Part shown: in pieces, positions 1 through 11,923 of the stretch
How the letters are laid out: the number at the start of each line of letters is the position of its first letter
Numbering within the stretch: the first letter of the stretch is position 1
Assembly (NCBI GenBank): GCA_036346225.1
Contig: JARFIW010001745.1
Coordinates: forward strand, 1-64,000
DNA length: 64,000 bases
From: Platerodrilus igneus
Lineage: Eukaryota > Arthropoda > Insecta > Coleoptera > Lycidae
Direction: 5' to 3'
Program-made: the position numbers and the translations under genes
Notes under the pieces: generated by a model
What the model saw: the letters and a program-made list of their open reading frames with translations, nothing else
Databases searched by the model: none
Told to the model about the DNA's origin: nothing

Positions 1-1030
1 AAACTTAAAAAATACTTAACTGATATCCTTGTGTCCCCATGCCTGGTGGCTGCACTATTAGGGATGACGTACCTTTTGTAGTTGTAGTTTGTTCTTGGTT
101 CCTATATATTAATTACGTTAAAAATACTGCTTTTTCTTTGTTTTGACAATAGTGAGAATTAATGCGGTATCAATTTTCGAATTGTTCATGAACAAGCACG
201 GAACGATTTTAGTTGTTTTTCTTGTGAAATAAAAGTTGTATATTAACTGTAGAAAGTGTAGTGCGAATTCCGATTGAAGTAGTATGGTTGATAGGTGAAC
301 GTGTTTGGTCGACGCACGTGTTTTACGGAACATTTTACGGACTTACTTTAGTGATACACGTGCTTTACTCATTGTGGTTTTTTTGGTGTTTTTGTCTTTT
401 GATGCTTAAACTGTGTGTGCGATCTAGTTTTGCGGTCCTTTTTTTTAATCAGAGTAGTGCATACTTTGGATTATCCAAATACAGTTGATACTGTAGTTTC
501 TGAATTTTCTAACCCCAAAAAATCTAAAACAGATCATTGTTTGCGCAAATTTCGTTATTTGCGAAATATAACAGATTACCGGTTTACAATGGCATTGGTT
601 GAAGTTTCTCACTGCTTTTTGGATGTTTATGAAAATAATATACATTTGGTCCCAGTTGAAATTAAACTAGTGCTACAAAATATTTCGAAATTATTGTCTC
701 AGGAAATAGAATTAACAAGAAATTTATCAATGCTACATAGTTCCGTCGCGTGATAATGTCTGCTGCTAACACCAGTGAAATACGTAGGTGTGATTAGGGT
801 AACGTGTGATAAGTTCCATCAACACCCTCCCAGTCAAGGGTGAAGTGCTGCGTTAGTGCCGGACATCGTGAATCCCACACTTCAATTGCAAGGAAGCGTT
901 ACTGAAGGACCTTTTGTAAGTTGAACTATTTCCTACTTGTTCCTACTGTAAATATCTATCCGTTGTTTTGCCATATCTTTGTCGTTCTGATACCTTTTAC
1001 CATAGACTTGCATGCTATTAAAAAAAAAAA
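1..1030. other. Unassigned flank with one coding-like ORF
   Basis: I recognise no gene here. On the plus strand a reading frame from about 478 to 753 gives roughly 90 residues with fairly balanced composition and a stop at 751-753. It contains the segment ALVEVSHCFLDVYENNIH and ends in LSMLHSSVA. It matches no family I know and may be a fragment of a transposon protein. The rest shows only AT-rich sequence and a poly-A run near 1020. Confidence 0.3.
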
Positions 1031-1048
1031 AGAAAAGAAGAATCAACA

Positions 1049-1420
1049 ATACTGGATGACTCATATCAATTGTGCTTACCTATTTATCTTTTGTTAACAT
1101 TTTGTCTGATTTATGTTTAATTGGTGTGTGAGAAAACGTTTCTGCTACTCCCCAATATTACCTCACTTTGTACTAAAAATTTTTGTATTGCTTTTACCGT
1201 TGTTATATTATATAGATTATCCAAACAGTTTTTTTTTCATTCTACAAAGTACTGAACAATCTATGCTCGATCAGCATGCTATGCTTTTTCTTTATTTCAG
1301 GTTTGCAGGACTAATTTTTTTTTATTGCAGGTTTGCTATTCTAATTTTTTTTATTGCAGGTATTGTTACTAACTCCTTACAGCCGCGTACATTATATGTT
1401 GGTCTGCTTTCTACAACCCC
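1049..1420 (-). repeat. Dispersed repeat, copy 1 (empty site for the foldback element)
   Basis: This stretch is closely similar to 53675-53845 plus 55920-56165, in the same orientation. Shared blocks include the text around 1057-1090, the tatagattatccaaacag block near 1211-1228, and the block around 1383-1450. The second copy is interrupted by a 2,074-bp foldback element; this copy is not, so it preserves the uninterrupted target at 1213-1216 (agat). The right part of the repeat overlaps the 3' portion of an RTE-like ORF read on the minus strand, so the family is probably a truncated or chimeric non-LTR derivative. Confidence 0.7.
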
Positions 1421-2220
1421 CCCTAATCTCCGATTGAGCCCGGTCATTTCTTTGATTTTCTTCGTGTTACGCACGGCTACGAGCCAACGTAGCATAAATT
1501 TGGCGCCCAACGGGTCTGCCACGATAAACGTAACAATCTCGTCGCATCTTCCACGTATAATAAATAAAGTGTTTGTAATGATTAAATTGTTCTTGTCGCA
1601 AAATTCTACCAGCCTATTTCCTCTGTCGTTTCTAGTGCTTAAACCAAATGTACCTACTATCGCTCCTTCCCTACCCTCACCTACCAGTGCATTAAAATCC
1701 CCCGTAATTATTAAATTTTCATGTCCGTTTACGTGTCTTAATATGTCTTAGATGTCTTTGTAGATGGCTTCTACCTCTTCGTCACTGTAGTTAGAGGTGG
1801 GCATGTATACTTGTATTATTACTGTGTTTCCGGTTTAGATTCTAATCTAACCATGAGTACTCTTTTATTCTTTTGTAAGTAATTTTCTACACAGTATCCT
1901 ATTTTTTTCCGCATAACTATCCCCACATCCAAATTTCCCTCCTCTGCTCCTGTATGAATTACCCTGAAGTCTCCACTCCAAAAATCCCCCGCCTCTGGCC
2001 ACCGAACTTCGCTGATCTCTACTATGTCTAATGATAACCTATTTATTTCGATTTTTAGGTTCTCTAGCTTACCCACTTGCTTCATAGTTCTAACATTCCA
2101 CGCTCCGACTCGCAAAATGTTTCCTACTCTTATTCTTAACTTTCCGATCGCATCCTCCGAAGTAGTCCCCTCCCGGAGATCCGAATGGGGGACTATTTTA
2201 ACTCCGGAATCTTTTACCTC
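1400..2220 (-). pseudogene. RTE-type non-LTR retrotransposon endonuclease (broken)
   Basis: Read on the minus strand, this is the apurinic/apyrimidinic-type endonuclease domain found in RTE-like elements and in annotated 'craniofacial development protein 2-like' proteins. Visible motifs are LRVGAWNVRTMKQVGKL at the domain start (about 2109-2059), ISEVRWPEAGDFWSG, and LIITGDFNALVGEGREG near 1720-1670, which carries the catalytic GDFN. A one-base shift near 1825 and an in-frame stop near 1750 break the frame. The reading diverges after about 1430 and no reverse transcriptase follows, so the copy is truncated at its 3' side. Its N-terminus lies 6.4 kb away at 8671-8690, because a BEL element is inserted in between. 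Confidence 0.8.
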
Positions 2221-2628
2221 TGTTTTTGTTATCGAATACCCGTTTTCCGTAACGGGATACAAATAGAACCACCTTGAGTGCAAAAGGCCGTACACAAGGG
2301 GTTCCGAGATAGAGCGTCGACTGTAATTATTAAGGGGTGAGGGTGAGAACAGTTTATACGAGTAGAATAATACAAAGACATAAAAACACTTACTGAAAGT
2401 TCCTTGGGCACTTGAGAGGCACTAAACACTGTAACTAACGCTTTTGGCCAAGGGTTGAAGGAAAGAAGCGAGACAGGAAAGGACGAGTCCAATGCCGGAT
2501 TAGAAGAAGAGAGCGGATTTATTTTTATTAGTTGTGGCTATCACGAGACTTGACGATCGACTCCCATTAACTAGCGCGAACCATTCGGACCCGCTCGCGC
2601 GGAGAGAGGGACAGATATGGCGCGTACA
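2221..2628 (-). repeat. BEL/Pao 3' LTR
   Basis: A 408-bp LTR at the downstream end of the minus-strand element. It is nearly identical to 8248-8670, starts TGTTTTTGTTATCG and ends GGCGCGTACA. Compared with the other LTR it lacks about 14 bases near 2609 (the aaatgccccgaacg block) and has scattered substitutions. Confidence 0.93.
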
Positions 2629-2831
2629 TACCGCCCACCTAAAATTAAGAAAAAATTTTACAAAAAAAAAAACGAAATATAATTAGAGCTAGGCATTTCC
2701 TCCTAGCCACAGAGTACGGTTAACCCGCCGATACTCGGGTGGGGGAGAAGAAAACCAAGAGAAAGAAAACAACTAAAAGAGTGACTAAAATCGTAAAAAA
2801 AATGAAAAATATCCTAACGAAAATTTAAGCA

Positions 2832-4429
2832 TTACTTTTCTAAAGGAAGGGGAAGAATTTTATTCACGGGACGAACGAAGGTACCACGAGACGTTTTTAC
2901 TGAAACAACACGAGTAACTCCGTCGTGACCGGGAAATAGCTTTTCGATACGGCCTAGCGGCCATGACAAAGGCGAGGTATTTATTCCTAGAAGAAAAACC
3001 ATATGACCCACCTTCAAGTGGTTATCCAAGGAACGGTTCCACTTTGTCCGCTGCGTGAGTGTGAGTAAATATTCGTTCGATCACCGGCGCCAGAAAGATT
3101 GAGTGATTTGACATAATCGTTGCCAACGTGAATGATACTCTCGGGAAGAGCGATTTCTGGCAAATTCAGAATTGGACCCCCAATCAGAAAATGACCAGGG
3201 GTTAGGTAATCAGGGTTATCAGTAGCGTCCAAGGAATAGAAAGCTAGAGGTCGGCTATTCAACACGGCTTTGATACGAGCAAATATAGTTGTGAGCTCCT
3301 CAAATGTGAGGACCTGTTGACCGATAGTTCGCAGTAATAAGGCTTTTGCGGATTTTACGCAAGTTTCCTAAATGCCACCAAAATTAGGTGCATATGGGGG
3401 GTTAAATTGCCACTTAACTTGAAGAACAGCCATTGCAGAAAATATTTCCTCATGATTTTGACGCAAAAATTCACTGGCTTCCTTCAGCATGCGAGCGGAG
3501 CCAATAAAATTTTTGCCACAGTCTGAATAAATGGAATCAGGAGCGCCGCGACGAGAAACAAAACGATTAAAGGATGCCATAAAGGCGTTTGTAGAAAGTT
3601 CAGAAACCAGCTCTAAATGCACAGCTCTGGTGCACATGCAAACAAAGGCACATAGATAAGATTTTCGATTAGAAGAATTTCGATTTAACGAAGCTTTCGT
3701 TAAAAGGGCCAGCAAAATCAATTCCGACGTGAGCAAATGCGCGAGTTAATTGTACACGAGAAGGAGGCAGATCGGGCATTATTGGCTGAGGGGGCTTAGC
3801 GTTTAATCGAAAACAGGACAAACAATGGTAAATAGTTTGCCGAACTAAAGAGCGCAGACCAAAAATCCAATAAGTTCGGAGAATAAGAGAATGTGTCATA
3901 GAGGGGCCTGAATGTAACGATAAAAGGTGATAATGTTTGCAAATTAATTTAGATAAGTTCGCCCGTTTAGGCAATGATAGAGGATGCTTGCTAGTATAGG
4001 GCAACTGAGAATGTTTCAAGCGACCGCCCACCCTAAACAAGCCTTGGGAATCAATAAAGGGCGATAACTTTCTAAACGAGAGAGGAAGATTCTTATTTTT
4101 TTCATATAATAATAATTCTGAAGTAAAAACTGACGTTGAGTCAACTTTACACAAGTCATCAGACCATTTCGTAATTCGTCGCAGGAAATGGGGCCTAACA
4201 TTTTTTCTCGGGGGTGGCGACAATTGTGAATAAACCGATTCACATATGCCATGCTGTATTGCAAATGAGATAAACAAGAGAATCGCTCCATAAAATCACA
4301 AAATTCATTTTGTTCTGTAGCAATAAGCGAGACAGGAATTTGTTTCAATTCGGGAACTTCCCTATAGGAGGTAAAGAGCTGTTGAGGTTGATAAAATCGT
4401 AATTGAAATTGCACGAACCATGCCACCAC
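2832..4429 (-). pseudogene. BEL/Pao integrase and DUF5641-like C-terminus
   Basis: This is the integrase end of the BEL polyprotein, read in several frames. A zinc-binding HH-CC module is visible (CKHYHLLSLHSGPS with two histidines, then YHCLSCFRLNAKPP). It is followed by the catalytic core with HVGIDFAGPF (first Asp, about 3735) and IYSDCGKNFIGS (second Asp, about 3525). Further on is a LTPGHFLIGGP segment and a DUF5641-like tail (about 2832-3029) with WPLGRIEKLFPGHDG. Frame changes occur near 3700, near 3368 (a stop after NFGGI) and near 3020. The family normally joins the cDNA to host DNA; this copy is broken. Confidence 0.9.
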
Positions 4430-6340
4430 AACTCGTTGTGCAATAGTTGAAGTGGAGAACGACCTCTTGAAGCCACGTCTGCGGGATTATTTTCCCGCAA
4501 ATATGACGCCACTGAGAAATAGTAGTATATTCCAGAATTTGGCTAACTCGATTTCCTACAAATGGCTTGAGCAAATATGAAGGAGTCTGTAGCCAGGTTA
4601 GTACTACTTGAGAATCAGAAAATAGTTTCGTTTCCAAAATTGGGTAAGAAAATTTATTTAAAGTAATTGAATGAATTAATTTCGCTAATAAAAGGGCACC
4701 CGAAAGTTCTAAGCGGGGGATACTTAAATATTTTAGAGGAGCAACCTTGCTCTTAGCTTGAATTAGGTTGCAATTCACTGAATCACCACAAATTATATGT
4801 AAATAGACGCAAGCGCCGTAACCCCTTTCGCTTGCATCACAGAATCCTAACAATCTGTAGGATCCCGTGAATGGAGACAAAGGACGAGGAATTTTTAGCT
4901 GCGATAATATTGTAACTTGGTTACAAAAATCTTGCCATTCAGAACACCAATTATGGTCGGGGACATCATCCCAACCTAATTGTTGTAACCAAAGCCGTTG
5001 TAACAGGTGTTTGACTATAAAAATTACCGGGGTTAACCAACCTAACGGGTCGAATATACGAGCCATATAAGAAAGTACGGCGCGTTTATTAAACGGGCCT
5101 TCAAAGGGAATTACGTTGTAAGTGAATACGTCTAATAAAGGATTCCAAACTAAACCTAGTATTTTTATACCGCTCACTTGATGAGAGAAAGTAATAAGAG
5201 TTTCTAATTCCGATTTTTCAAAATCTTGTAACAATTCCACGGCATTGCTTGACCATTTACGCAAATGAAATTGTCCGAGAGAGAAGCTTAATAAGGTCGT
5301 GCTGTAGCTGTCTCGCTTCTGTGACACTACAGGCACCAAAAATTACATCGTCCATGTATGTGTGATGCATAATAGCTTCGGAGGCCATAGGGTAAGATTT
5401 ACCCTCGTCAATTACTAATTGCTGAAGTACTCTTTGAGCCAGAAATGCGGAGGGCGCTAACCCATATGTGAGAGTTTTGAGTTCATATTCACAAATATTT
5501 TCTTGAGAAGTAGATCGCCAAAAAATGTGCTGGAATTGACGATCCGAGGAACAAACCAGAATCTGACGGTACATCCTTTGGATGTCCGCACAAACAGCAA
5601 TTTTGTGACAACGAAATGCGGATATTATTTCGGGTAGATTTCCTTGTAGTTTAGGGCCAGAATATAACCTGTCATTAAGAGAAATTACTAATGAAACAGT
5701 AGCAGAACCATTGAAAACAACGCGTAGCTTCGTAGTTCTACTTGTTATTTTAGAAATGGCATGATGCGATAGCACATAATCGGAGGGGGTTTCGGCAACG
5801 GACATGTGACCAAGATCAAAATATTCCTGCAAAAGCCATTATAAGCATTTAGCTTTTCAGGAGAGAGTAAAGACGCCTTTCTAAATTTAAATAGCAATTA
5901 TAAGCGGCCCGTCGATTTTTACCAAGCGGTTCAATACTATGATTGAAAGGAAGAGCAACCGTGTAACGACCAGAATCGTCACGCGAGTGGGTTGCGAGAA
6001 AATGCGTCTCACAAAACACATCTTCTGGGGAGGTTTCCGTGGGTATTTTAATTTCTTCCAATTCCCAGAAATTTCTTATTTCTTTATCTATAGAATCAGA
6101 TTGAATGAAAAGTGAAGTAGCATTAACCGTAGGGTTAATACACGGAACTTGACCGAGCAGCACGTAACCAAACATGGTTTGAATCGCCAAAGGGCGGCCA
6201 GGAATAATAGCGGAATGTTCGGTAAACAGTACTTCGGCACATATCTCGGCACCTAGAAGAATTTCTACGGGCAAGGATCGATGGAAACTTTTATCAGCCA
6301 TTTGCATATTTTTAAATTTATTATAAACAGAAATGGGCAA
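4362..6340 (-). pseudogene. BEL/Pao reverse transcriptase and RNase H
   Basis: The polymerase part of the BEL polyprotein. The catalytic box appears as HTYMDDVIFGA near 5360-5330, preceded by an LRVVFNGSA segment and a NDRLYSGPKLQGNLP segment typical of Pao-type polymerases. RNase H follows, with LLGFCDASERGYGACVYL (about 4860-4800) and KLFSDSQVVLTWLQT (about 4630-4590) holding two of the acidic residues. Upstream, 5849-6340 encodes the linker between protease and polymerase (SLPVEILLGAEICAEVL, then MFGYVLLGQV). Frames change at about 5845 and 5290, so the protein is split. Confidence 0.92.
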
Positions 6341-6453
6341 TGAACTACCCGGTATATTTCCTGTTATTTTAGGAAATATTGAAGCCTTGAATTGAATTCT
6401 ATTTTGAGAATATTTAGAATAGACTGTGCAACAAACAGTCCCCTTGGACTTTA

Positions 6454-7897
6454 TTAAAGCGTCGGAAATTCCACTAACTTGGCGGGAATCCTAGTACGCT
6501 GAAGACCCAAACGTTGAACACATGTACTAGTAATTGCGTTTATTTGAGATCCAGAATCAAAAACGCACCTTACGGGTTGTAAATCCTGGTTTATATCTAA
6601 AATAAGAGCCTGCGCTGTTGCCAACAGCACAGTATAACTTTCATGAGAATTCGAAACATTACAAGCCGAAACTATTTCGGGTGCTATTGCAGTAGAGGAT
6701 TTTTCCGAATTATGCACCACCTCGTTGGGCAGGGGTTTATGCAACAAAGTATGGTGATATGAGGAATGGCAAACTTTACATTTACCTTCAGAATTGCAAC
6801 CTCGAGTATGATTACCAAAGCATTTAAAGCACAAATTTAAAGTTTTAATAGTGGAATAACGATCGGCAATATTAAGTGCATGAAATGTTGAACAAGCATA
6901 AATTTTATGAGCTTCACCACAGCACGGGCATGAAACTCGGGCAGCTTTAACCGTAGCGGCATTTTGCGAACTTTTCATTAAGAGGGACTGATTGAAGTTG
7001 GATTTGAAACGAGGATGCGCATTAGCTTTAATAACCCTATCTTTTTTCATATCGTCATAAAGCTCAGAGGTTTTTCTTTGCAACGATAAAAAATCGAAGA
7101 GCTGAGAACAAGTAGGAACTTCGGAACCTACTTTTAGATCAAAAGCATTTTGCGTTTTGAACTCAAGATTACGGTAACACAACGAAAATAGTATAAAGTC
7201 GGCCAAATCTTCGACTTTATCCGCCGCCTTCAATGTGTTAACAGCGTTAAAGTGAATATTGATGAAGTTTGAGAGAGATCCAGATGATTTAAATTGTAAT
7301 ATTTTATTTAAATAATAGCTAGTAATTCTACGGGTGAGTTATAGCGTTCTTCTAGCTTATCAAAAGCTTGTTGGTACAAATCAGCCTCAAGGGCTAGATC
7401 CGAAATTAGGGCGAGAGCTGCACCCTTAAGATAGCTACGCAAATAGTGATACTTACGAATTAGCGGGATTTGGTCGTTTTCATGAACCAGACTCTTGTAA
7501 AGCGAAATGAAATTTTGCCAGTTTTCTACACATCCATCAAAGGGGGTTATACTTAGAGGTTTTAAATAACTTACAGAAGTTTGAGAGGATTAGTTGAAGT
7601 ATCATCAACCGATTTTGATGCATTTTGTTTGATATCTAAATACCGCGTACGAATAACGTCTAACAGATTATCAAACGAAGAACTTTGAGTTTTAATCTCA
7701 TCCTTTTCGTCAACAACCGAATTATAGGTTAAAATTTTATCGTAGACAACACCTAGTTGTCGTTCAATACTTTGCATACGTAGATATCTCGCTTCTACGG
7801 CAGCTAAACGGGTTGCGGTACGAACATAATCGGCAATTTAGGTTAAGCGCGCGAAATAGTCTTCAAGTTTTTTCTTTAAAATATCCCCTTCCGCCAT
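6454..7897 (-). pseudogene. BEL/Pao Gag and aspartic protease
   Basis: The likely Gag start is the ATG at 7895-7897 (MAEGDILKKKLEDYF). A stop at about 7838 already breaks it. A conserved Gag core lies near 7545-7330 (FDGCVENWQNFISLYKSL, then an SYLKGAALALI segment). Cysteine-rich knuckles follow at about 6930-6740 (CPCCGEAHKIYACSTFH and CFKCFGNHTRGCNSEGKC). The retroviral-type protease shows its active site as CVFDSGSQINAI near 6575-6540; the DSGS form is usual for BEL/Pao. At least two frame changes separate these blocks. Confidence 0.9.
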
Positions 7898-8247
7898 AAT
7901 TAGGAACTTTATGAATAAATTAACAATAGTTAAGTAAACTAACGTACGTATTAAAGGACGGTTTGTTTGTAAACAAACAAATTCTGAATGGAGTGCAATG
8001 ATCTTGATATTGGAATATGGTAACAATAATCTAATTGCAATGAACTTGAACTCGAAAGAATGCACGTGCGATTTAACAACAAATTGAAACGTACAGATAA
8101 CACTTTCAAATCGTTTCTATTATCAAGTACTAAATTATTTACGAATTTGTAAATTAATAAAGACCTACGTTTGTATGTCTTTGAATCGATGAGGCGAGAA
8201 AGAGAGAACGATATGAACGTAGTTCTAGATCCGGTCGATGGAGCAAA

Positions 8248-8670
8248 TGTTTTGTTATCGAATACCCGTTTTCCGTAACGGGATACAAATAGAACCACCT
8301 TGAGTGCAAAAGGCCGTAAACAAGGGGTTCCGAGATAGAGCGTGGACTGTAATTATTAAGAGGTGAGGGTGAGAACAGTTTATAGGAGTAGAATCATACA
8401 AAGACATAAAAACACTTACTGAAAGTTCCTTGGGCACTTGAGAGGCACTAAACACTGTAACTAACGCTTTTGGCCAAGGGTTGAAGGAAAGGAGCGAGAC
8501 AGGAAAGGAAGAGTCCAATGCCGGATTAGAAGAAGAGAGCGGATTTATTTTTATTAGTTGTGGCTATCACGAGACTTGACAACCGACTCCCATTAACTAG
8601 CGCGAACCATTCGAACCCGCTCGCGCGGAGAGAGGAAATGCCCCGAACGGGGACAGATATGGCGCGTACA
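8248..8670 (-). repeat. BEL/Pao 5' LTR
   Basis: A 423-bp LTR at the upstream end of the minus-strand element, with TG..CA ends matching the other LTR. On the minus strand the primer binding site should start just inside, at about 8247; the sequence there reads TTTGCTCCATCGACCGG, and I cannot name its tRNA with confidence. Confidence 0.93.
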
Positions 8671-8930
8671 ACCTCAGAGAATGCCATCATTTTATTATAA
8701 TTTAGGTACGCTGTGTACTTGGGAGGTAATGTGGTGGTTTCCCGTTGCCTTCCACATTGCGGTAGTGTGTCTTAGACTGCCATACCGACCCCTATGGTCT
8801 CTACCAATCTGTTACAGGCGGAAAAGCTACTACGTATGCAAAATTATAAAATGGGGGCGGCCTGTAAAACAAAAATTAAAGGGGGGTCACCGGCACTAGC
8901 TAGCGGAAGGTCGTGGATCATATAGAGGGT
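8671..8930 (-). pseudogene. RTE-type element: 5'UTR and first codons of the interrupted ORF
   Basis: Minus-strand reading starts with ATG at 8688-8690 (MMAFSEV). The frame continues exactly into VKDSGVKIVPHSDLREG at 2220 once the BEL element and one copy of its acctc duplication are removed. The 240 bases upstream (to about 8930) are non-coding and presumably the 5'UTR/promoter of the RTE-type element. This pins both the start codon and the BEL insertion point, only six codons into the ORF. Confidence 0.75.
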
Positions 8931-11040
8931 TAAAATTTTGAAAAAAGGGTTAAATTAATTTATAATATACTACAAAAATGTGGCACTTACCTTTCATAAA
9001 ATATTGTGGCTTAATGACAATTGCCAAGGGCGGCAGACAAGTCGAGAATGTCCAAATGTTCGTACAAAACCTTGAGAGACTTGTCATCCCAAGGAGGACA
9101 ATTGTTTCTTTTAATCAATTCCTCACTTTTTACTACTTATATAAAAAAAATAAGAAAAACTATTGACTTAATCAACGGCAAACAAAACTATTTAATTCAC
9201 AGAGCAATAAACGTGAACCTCTTACATTCATTGATTTAGAAATTTAAGTGAATAGGTGACTATGGAATTTATGAAAATTTTGAGTACATAAGTAGTTATC
9301 AAACACCTGTATATGAAAGAAACTTATATTATAAATCGTACACTAATTTAATCCTACGGTTTATGGCCAAAACGTCCTAACAAATAAACTAACTAAAAAT
9401 TGGTCATGCTACTTAACTATAAAGACTTACTTACTAATAATTGTCCATTGTTTGAGGGTTTGTTTTCCAACGTAGAGCAGTTATTAAATTTGGGAAGAGA
9501 ATCTCGCTTGTTGCTTCTGTTTGTAATGTTTAGGAAAATTGACTGGCACACGAACTCGGCAGAATTTTTGACAATATCACTTACTTGCTGCGTCATACGC
9601 CTACAAGTTTTTAATATTTATCTTGCATCACTATAAACCCGCGAACATATGGGCATAACCCTCGCGAAACTGGAAGAGTAACACTTCTTTCCAATTTTTT
9701 TACTAACGTGATACGAAGTGGAATATTCTATGTCATGCCAGAGAACGCTACCCGCAAAACTACGTTGCTCTCTACTTCTTGACCACGGACGGCCCCATTG
9801 GAAGAACTCTCTGTCTTTTGGCTAAGCCTTGAGTTATATAGACTAAATTCATACCCTAATAATTACGTACCACATTTTCTGTTATCCAATGACTGAACTG
9901 AACCTCCCACAAAACAAGATTTCAGAAACCAAATCCAACCCCTTTTTAGATAAGAATCATGGAAGCAATTATTCTCCCACGGGTTTAAATTATCTTTTAC
10001 TTTCTACGAATTACTTAAATATGGCAATGTGGAATCTACCTATGGCGGCCCTAGTCTGGCATTAACAAAGACCGGCTAACCTACTTGAGCCGAAATGGAT
10101 TTTTACAATGGATGTCTCCAGACTACTTAAAATTACTTGTAACATTTGGACAAATCAAATTGGAAATAGTTTTGCGCTATTTATAATATTTTGTTTTGTA
10201 TAACCCGCTGTCAATCAACGAAGTATTTAGAAGGTTAAGCTTTTCAAACTGAAATTGGTTTTCCTTTATTTACGCTAAAGAGTACTATACATTTTAAGAG
10301 GTTTATTGTATTTGACTTACGATGGGGTCAAGAGCCTTAAATGATGACCTGCCGCTGGTATTTACTAGCCCGAAGCTATCGGTAAATCTGGTCTTTTATT
10401 ATAAAGGATCCTAAATAAAATGAGGTGATTTATTGGTGTAAATTTTTGTTTATACTTTATTCAAGTTACTGAATTTTTAATTAATTAATTTGTTTAATCG
10501 TTAACATTACAAAATAATGTTACAAATCTAAGTACCGAAAGAGCCGCTGCCCTCTTTCGGGGACCTATCTTCGTCTGGTTCCTCACTAACGACCCTACTA
10601 CTTTGGTTGGACCTGTAGTTGGCACTTTAGCTCATTAGAACACGCAAGCCATTTCACCTGTTCTACTAATCTAGAACTTCAGCAAGGTGCAGGTCCATTC
10701 GAAATGGACTTTGCCGTATTACGGAAATTTAACATTGACGTTACCATACATTTTGTTTGACTGCCATTGTATGCAGATGAAGTTATGATTAGATAAAAAC
10801 CTTGCCGTTACCTAACACACTCAAAAACCTACGTGAACGGATATTATTAAATTTCAACACGTAAGATCGCTTCATTTACTAACGATACGCGGATTTGCCG
10901 AGCCACACCTTACGTAATATCGTCATTATTAAAATAAGGATTTAGTGTAGTTTAATATGATAATGTTTGTATATTGATTGGAATTTAGTGAATTGGTTAA
11001 TTGCACCTAAACGTACTATTGTACATATTTACTCCTTGAA
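8931..11040. other. No recognised gene
   Basis: AT-rich sequence with only short open frames on both strands, none resembling a family I know. The segment 10530-10750 is less AT-rich than its surroundings and contains a small hairpin (ccgaaagagccgctgc / ccctctttcgggg, 10537-10562), which may mark an old repeat. Confidence 0.4.
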
Positions 11041-11298
11041 CTATACTCCATTCCAGTTAAGAAGGTAGTAGATGGCGCTTGTGCTTGAGTCAGATTTACA
11101 CAGATCAAAAATTTATTAGTTGCTGTATTTGAAAAGTTGCCGGCGTCGGTTGTATATTTACTATTTTGTGACGATAGTTTTTCAATGCAAATGGCTGACT
11201 CTATTAGTTAATTTTTAAGTATTATTGCATTCAGTAATTGCAATTTGGTGTTCTTCTTAAGGAATAAGACCACGTTGCTTTTTGAAAATGATTTTATT

Positions 11299-11330
11299 GA
11301 CGTTTCGATCCTTCTCCTAGGATAGTTGTC
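11299..11330 (-). other. Penelope-type end motif, degenerate hammerhead-like
   Basis: Minus-strand reading gives ATCC-loop-GGAT followed by CGAAACGTC. This resembles the stem II / GAAA / stem III part of the minimal hammerhead ribozymes known from Penelope-like elements, but the CUGAUGA box is not intact. A very similar motif lies at 28656-28690. Confidence 0.35.
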
Positions 11331-11424
11331 TAAATAATAACAAGGAGTATTTGTAATTTGGTATTAAATTTCAGAAGATAAAATTGGACTTGGAACTACA
11401 TTAAGTTTAAGACGGACGAAACTT

Positions 11425-11567
11425 AGGGCAAATTCATAAAGACATTGTTACACTCATACTTAATCAATGTTCCATCTCAACTTTTAGTATTTTTCCGAAT
11501 ACCAAAATTGAGATAGAGCATTACTTAAGTATGAGTGTGGCTTAAGTGTGCTTTATGAATTTGCCCT
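11425..11567. mobile_element. Short foldback MITE, PIF/Harbinger-like ends
   Basis: A 143-bp inverted structure. The left arm starts agggcaaattcataaag at 11425 and the right arm ends ctttatgaatttgccct at 11567. Inner arms cactcatacttaa / ttaagtatgagtg also pair. A possible 3-bp TTA duplication flanks the GGGC ends, as in PIF/Harbinger elements. It has no coding capacity and sits inside the larger transposon at 11041-13735. Confidence 0.6.
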
Positions 11568-11923
11568 TAGTCTTTACTTAACAATTATGGTAGAAACAAA
11601 CATTCACCTGGAGTTATAGAATGCTTTAATAAAATTCAGTCAGTTTCATTTTTTCGAAAGGTTGTAAGTTTGTTAACAATGATTGAAATTAAAGCAATGC
11701 ATCGATGTTTATACAGATTTTTATTTATATTTTTTGCAAGATTGAGGTTTTTGAATAAATACATCCAAGAAACACGGTTTTAAAACATATCAAGCATTAT
11801 TGAACTTTATTTTCTACCTGTTTGGTTAAAGTTTAAATAAAATATTAATATAGAACAATATATAAGCTATTTTTAATTAAACACATCACAAAATATCAAA
11901 ACAATGATATCACAAATTTATAT

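Larger units (their letters stand above)
2221..8670 (-). mobile_element. BEL/Pao LTR retrotransposon, near complete, minus strand
   Basis: A 6.45-kb element bounded by two LTRs (2221-2628 and 8248-8670) that begin TGTTTT and end GCGCGTACA. A 5-bp target duplication, acctc, sits at 2216-2220 and 8671-8675. Gag, aspartic protease, reverse transcriptase, RNase H, integrase and a C-terminal DUF5641-like segment follow in the order expected for BEL/Pao on the minus strand. A purine-rich tract lies next to the 2628 LTR on that strand (read as AGGTGGGCGGTA). Several frameshifts and stops split the polyprotein, so this copy is not expected to be functional. It interrupts an RTE-type ORF. Confidence 0.95.

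Noticed and set aside
1502..1520. Primer-binding-site-like tggcgcccaacggg
   Set aside because: It falls within the antisense RTE-type coding text and is not next to an LTR, so it is a coincidence.
1113..1751. 212-residue plus-strand ORF as a gene
   Set aside because: It is antisense to the RTE-type endonuclease fragment and a dispersed repeat; the coding signal is on the minus strand.
8690..8900. Plus-strand ORF at 8681-8899
   Set aside because: It is antisense to the 5'UTR of the RTE-type element and has no family match.
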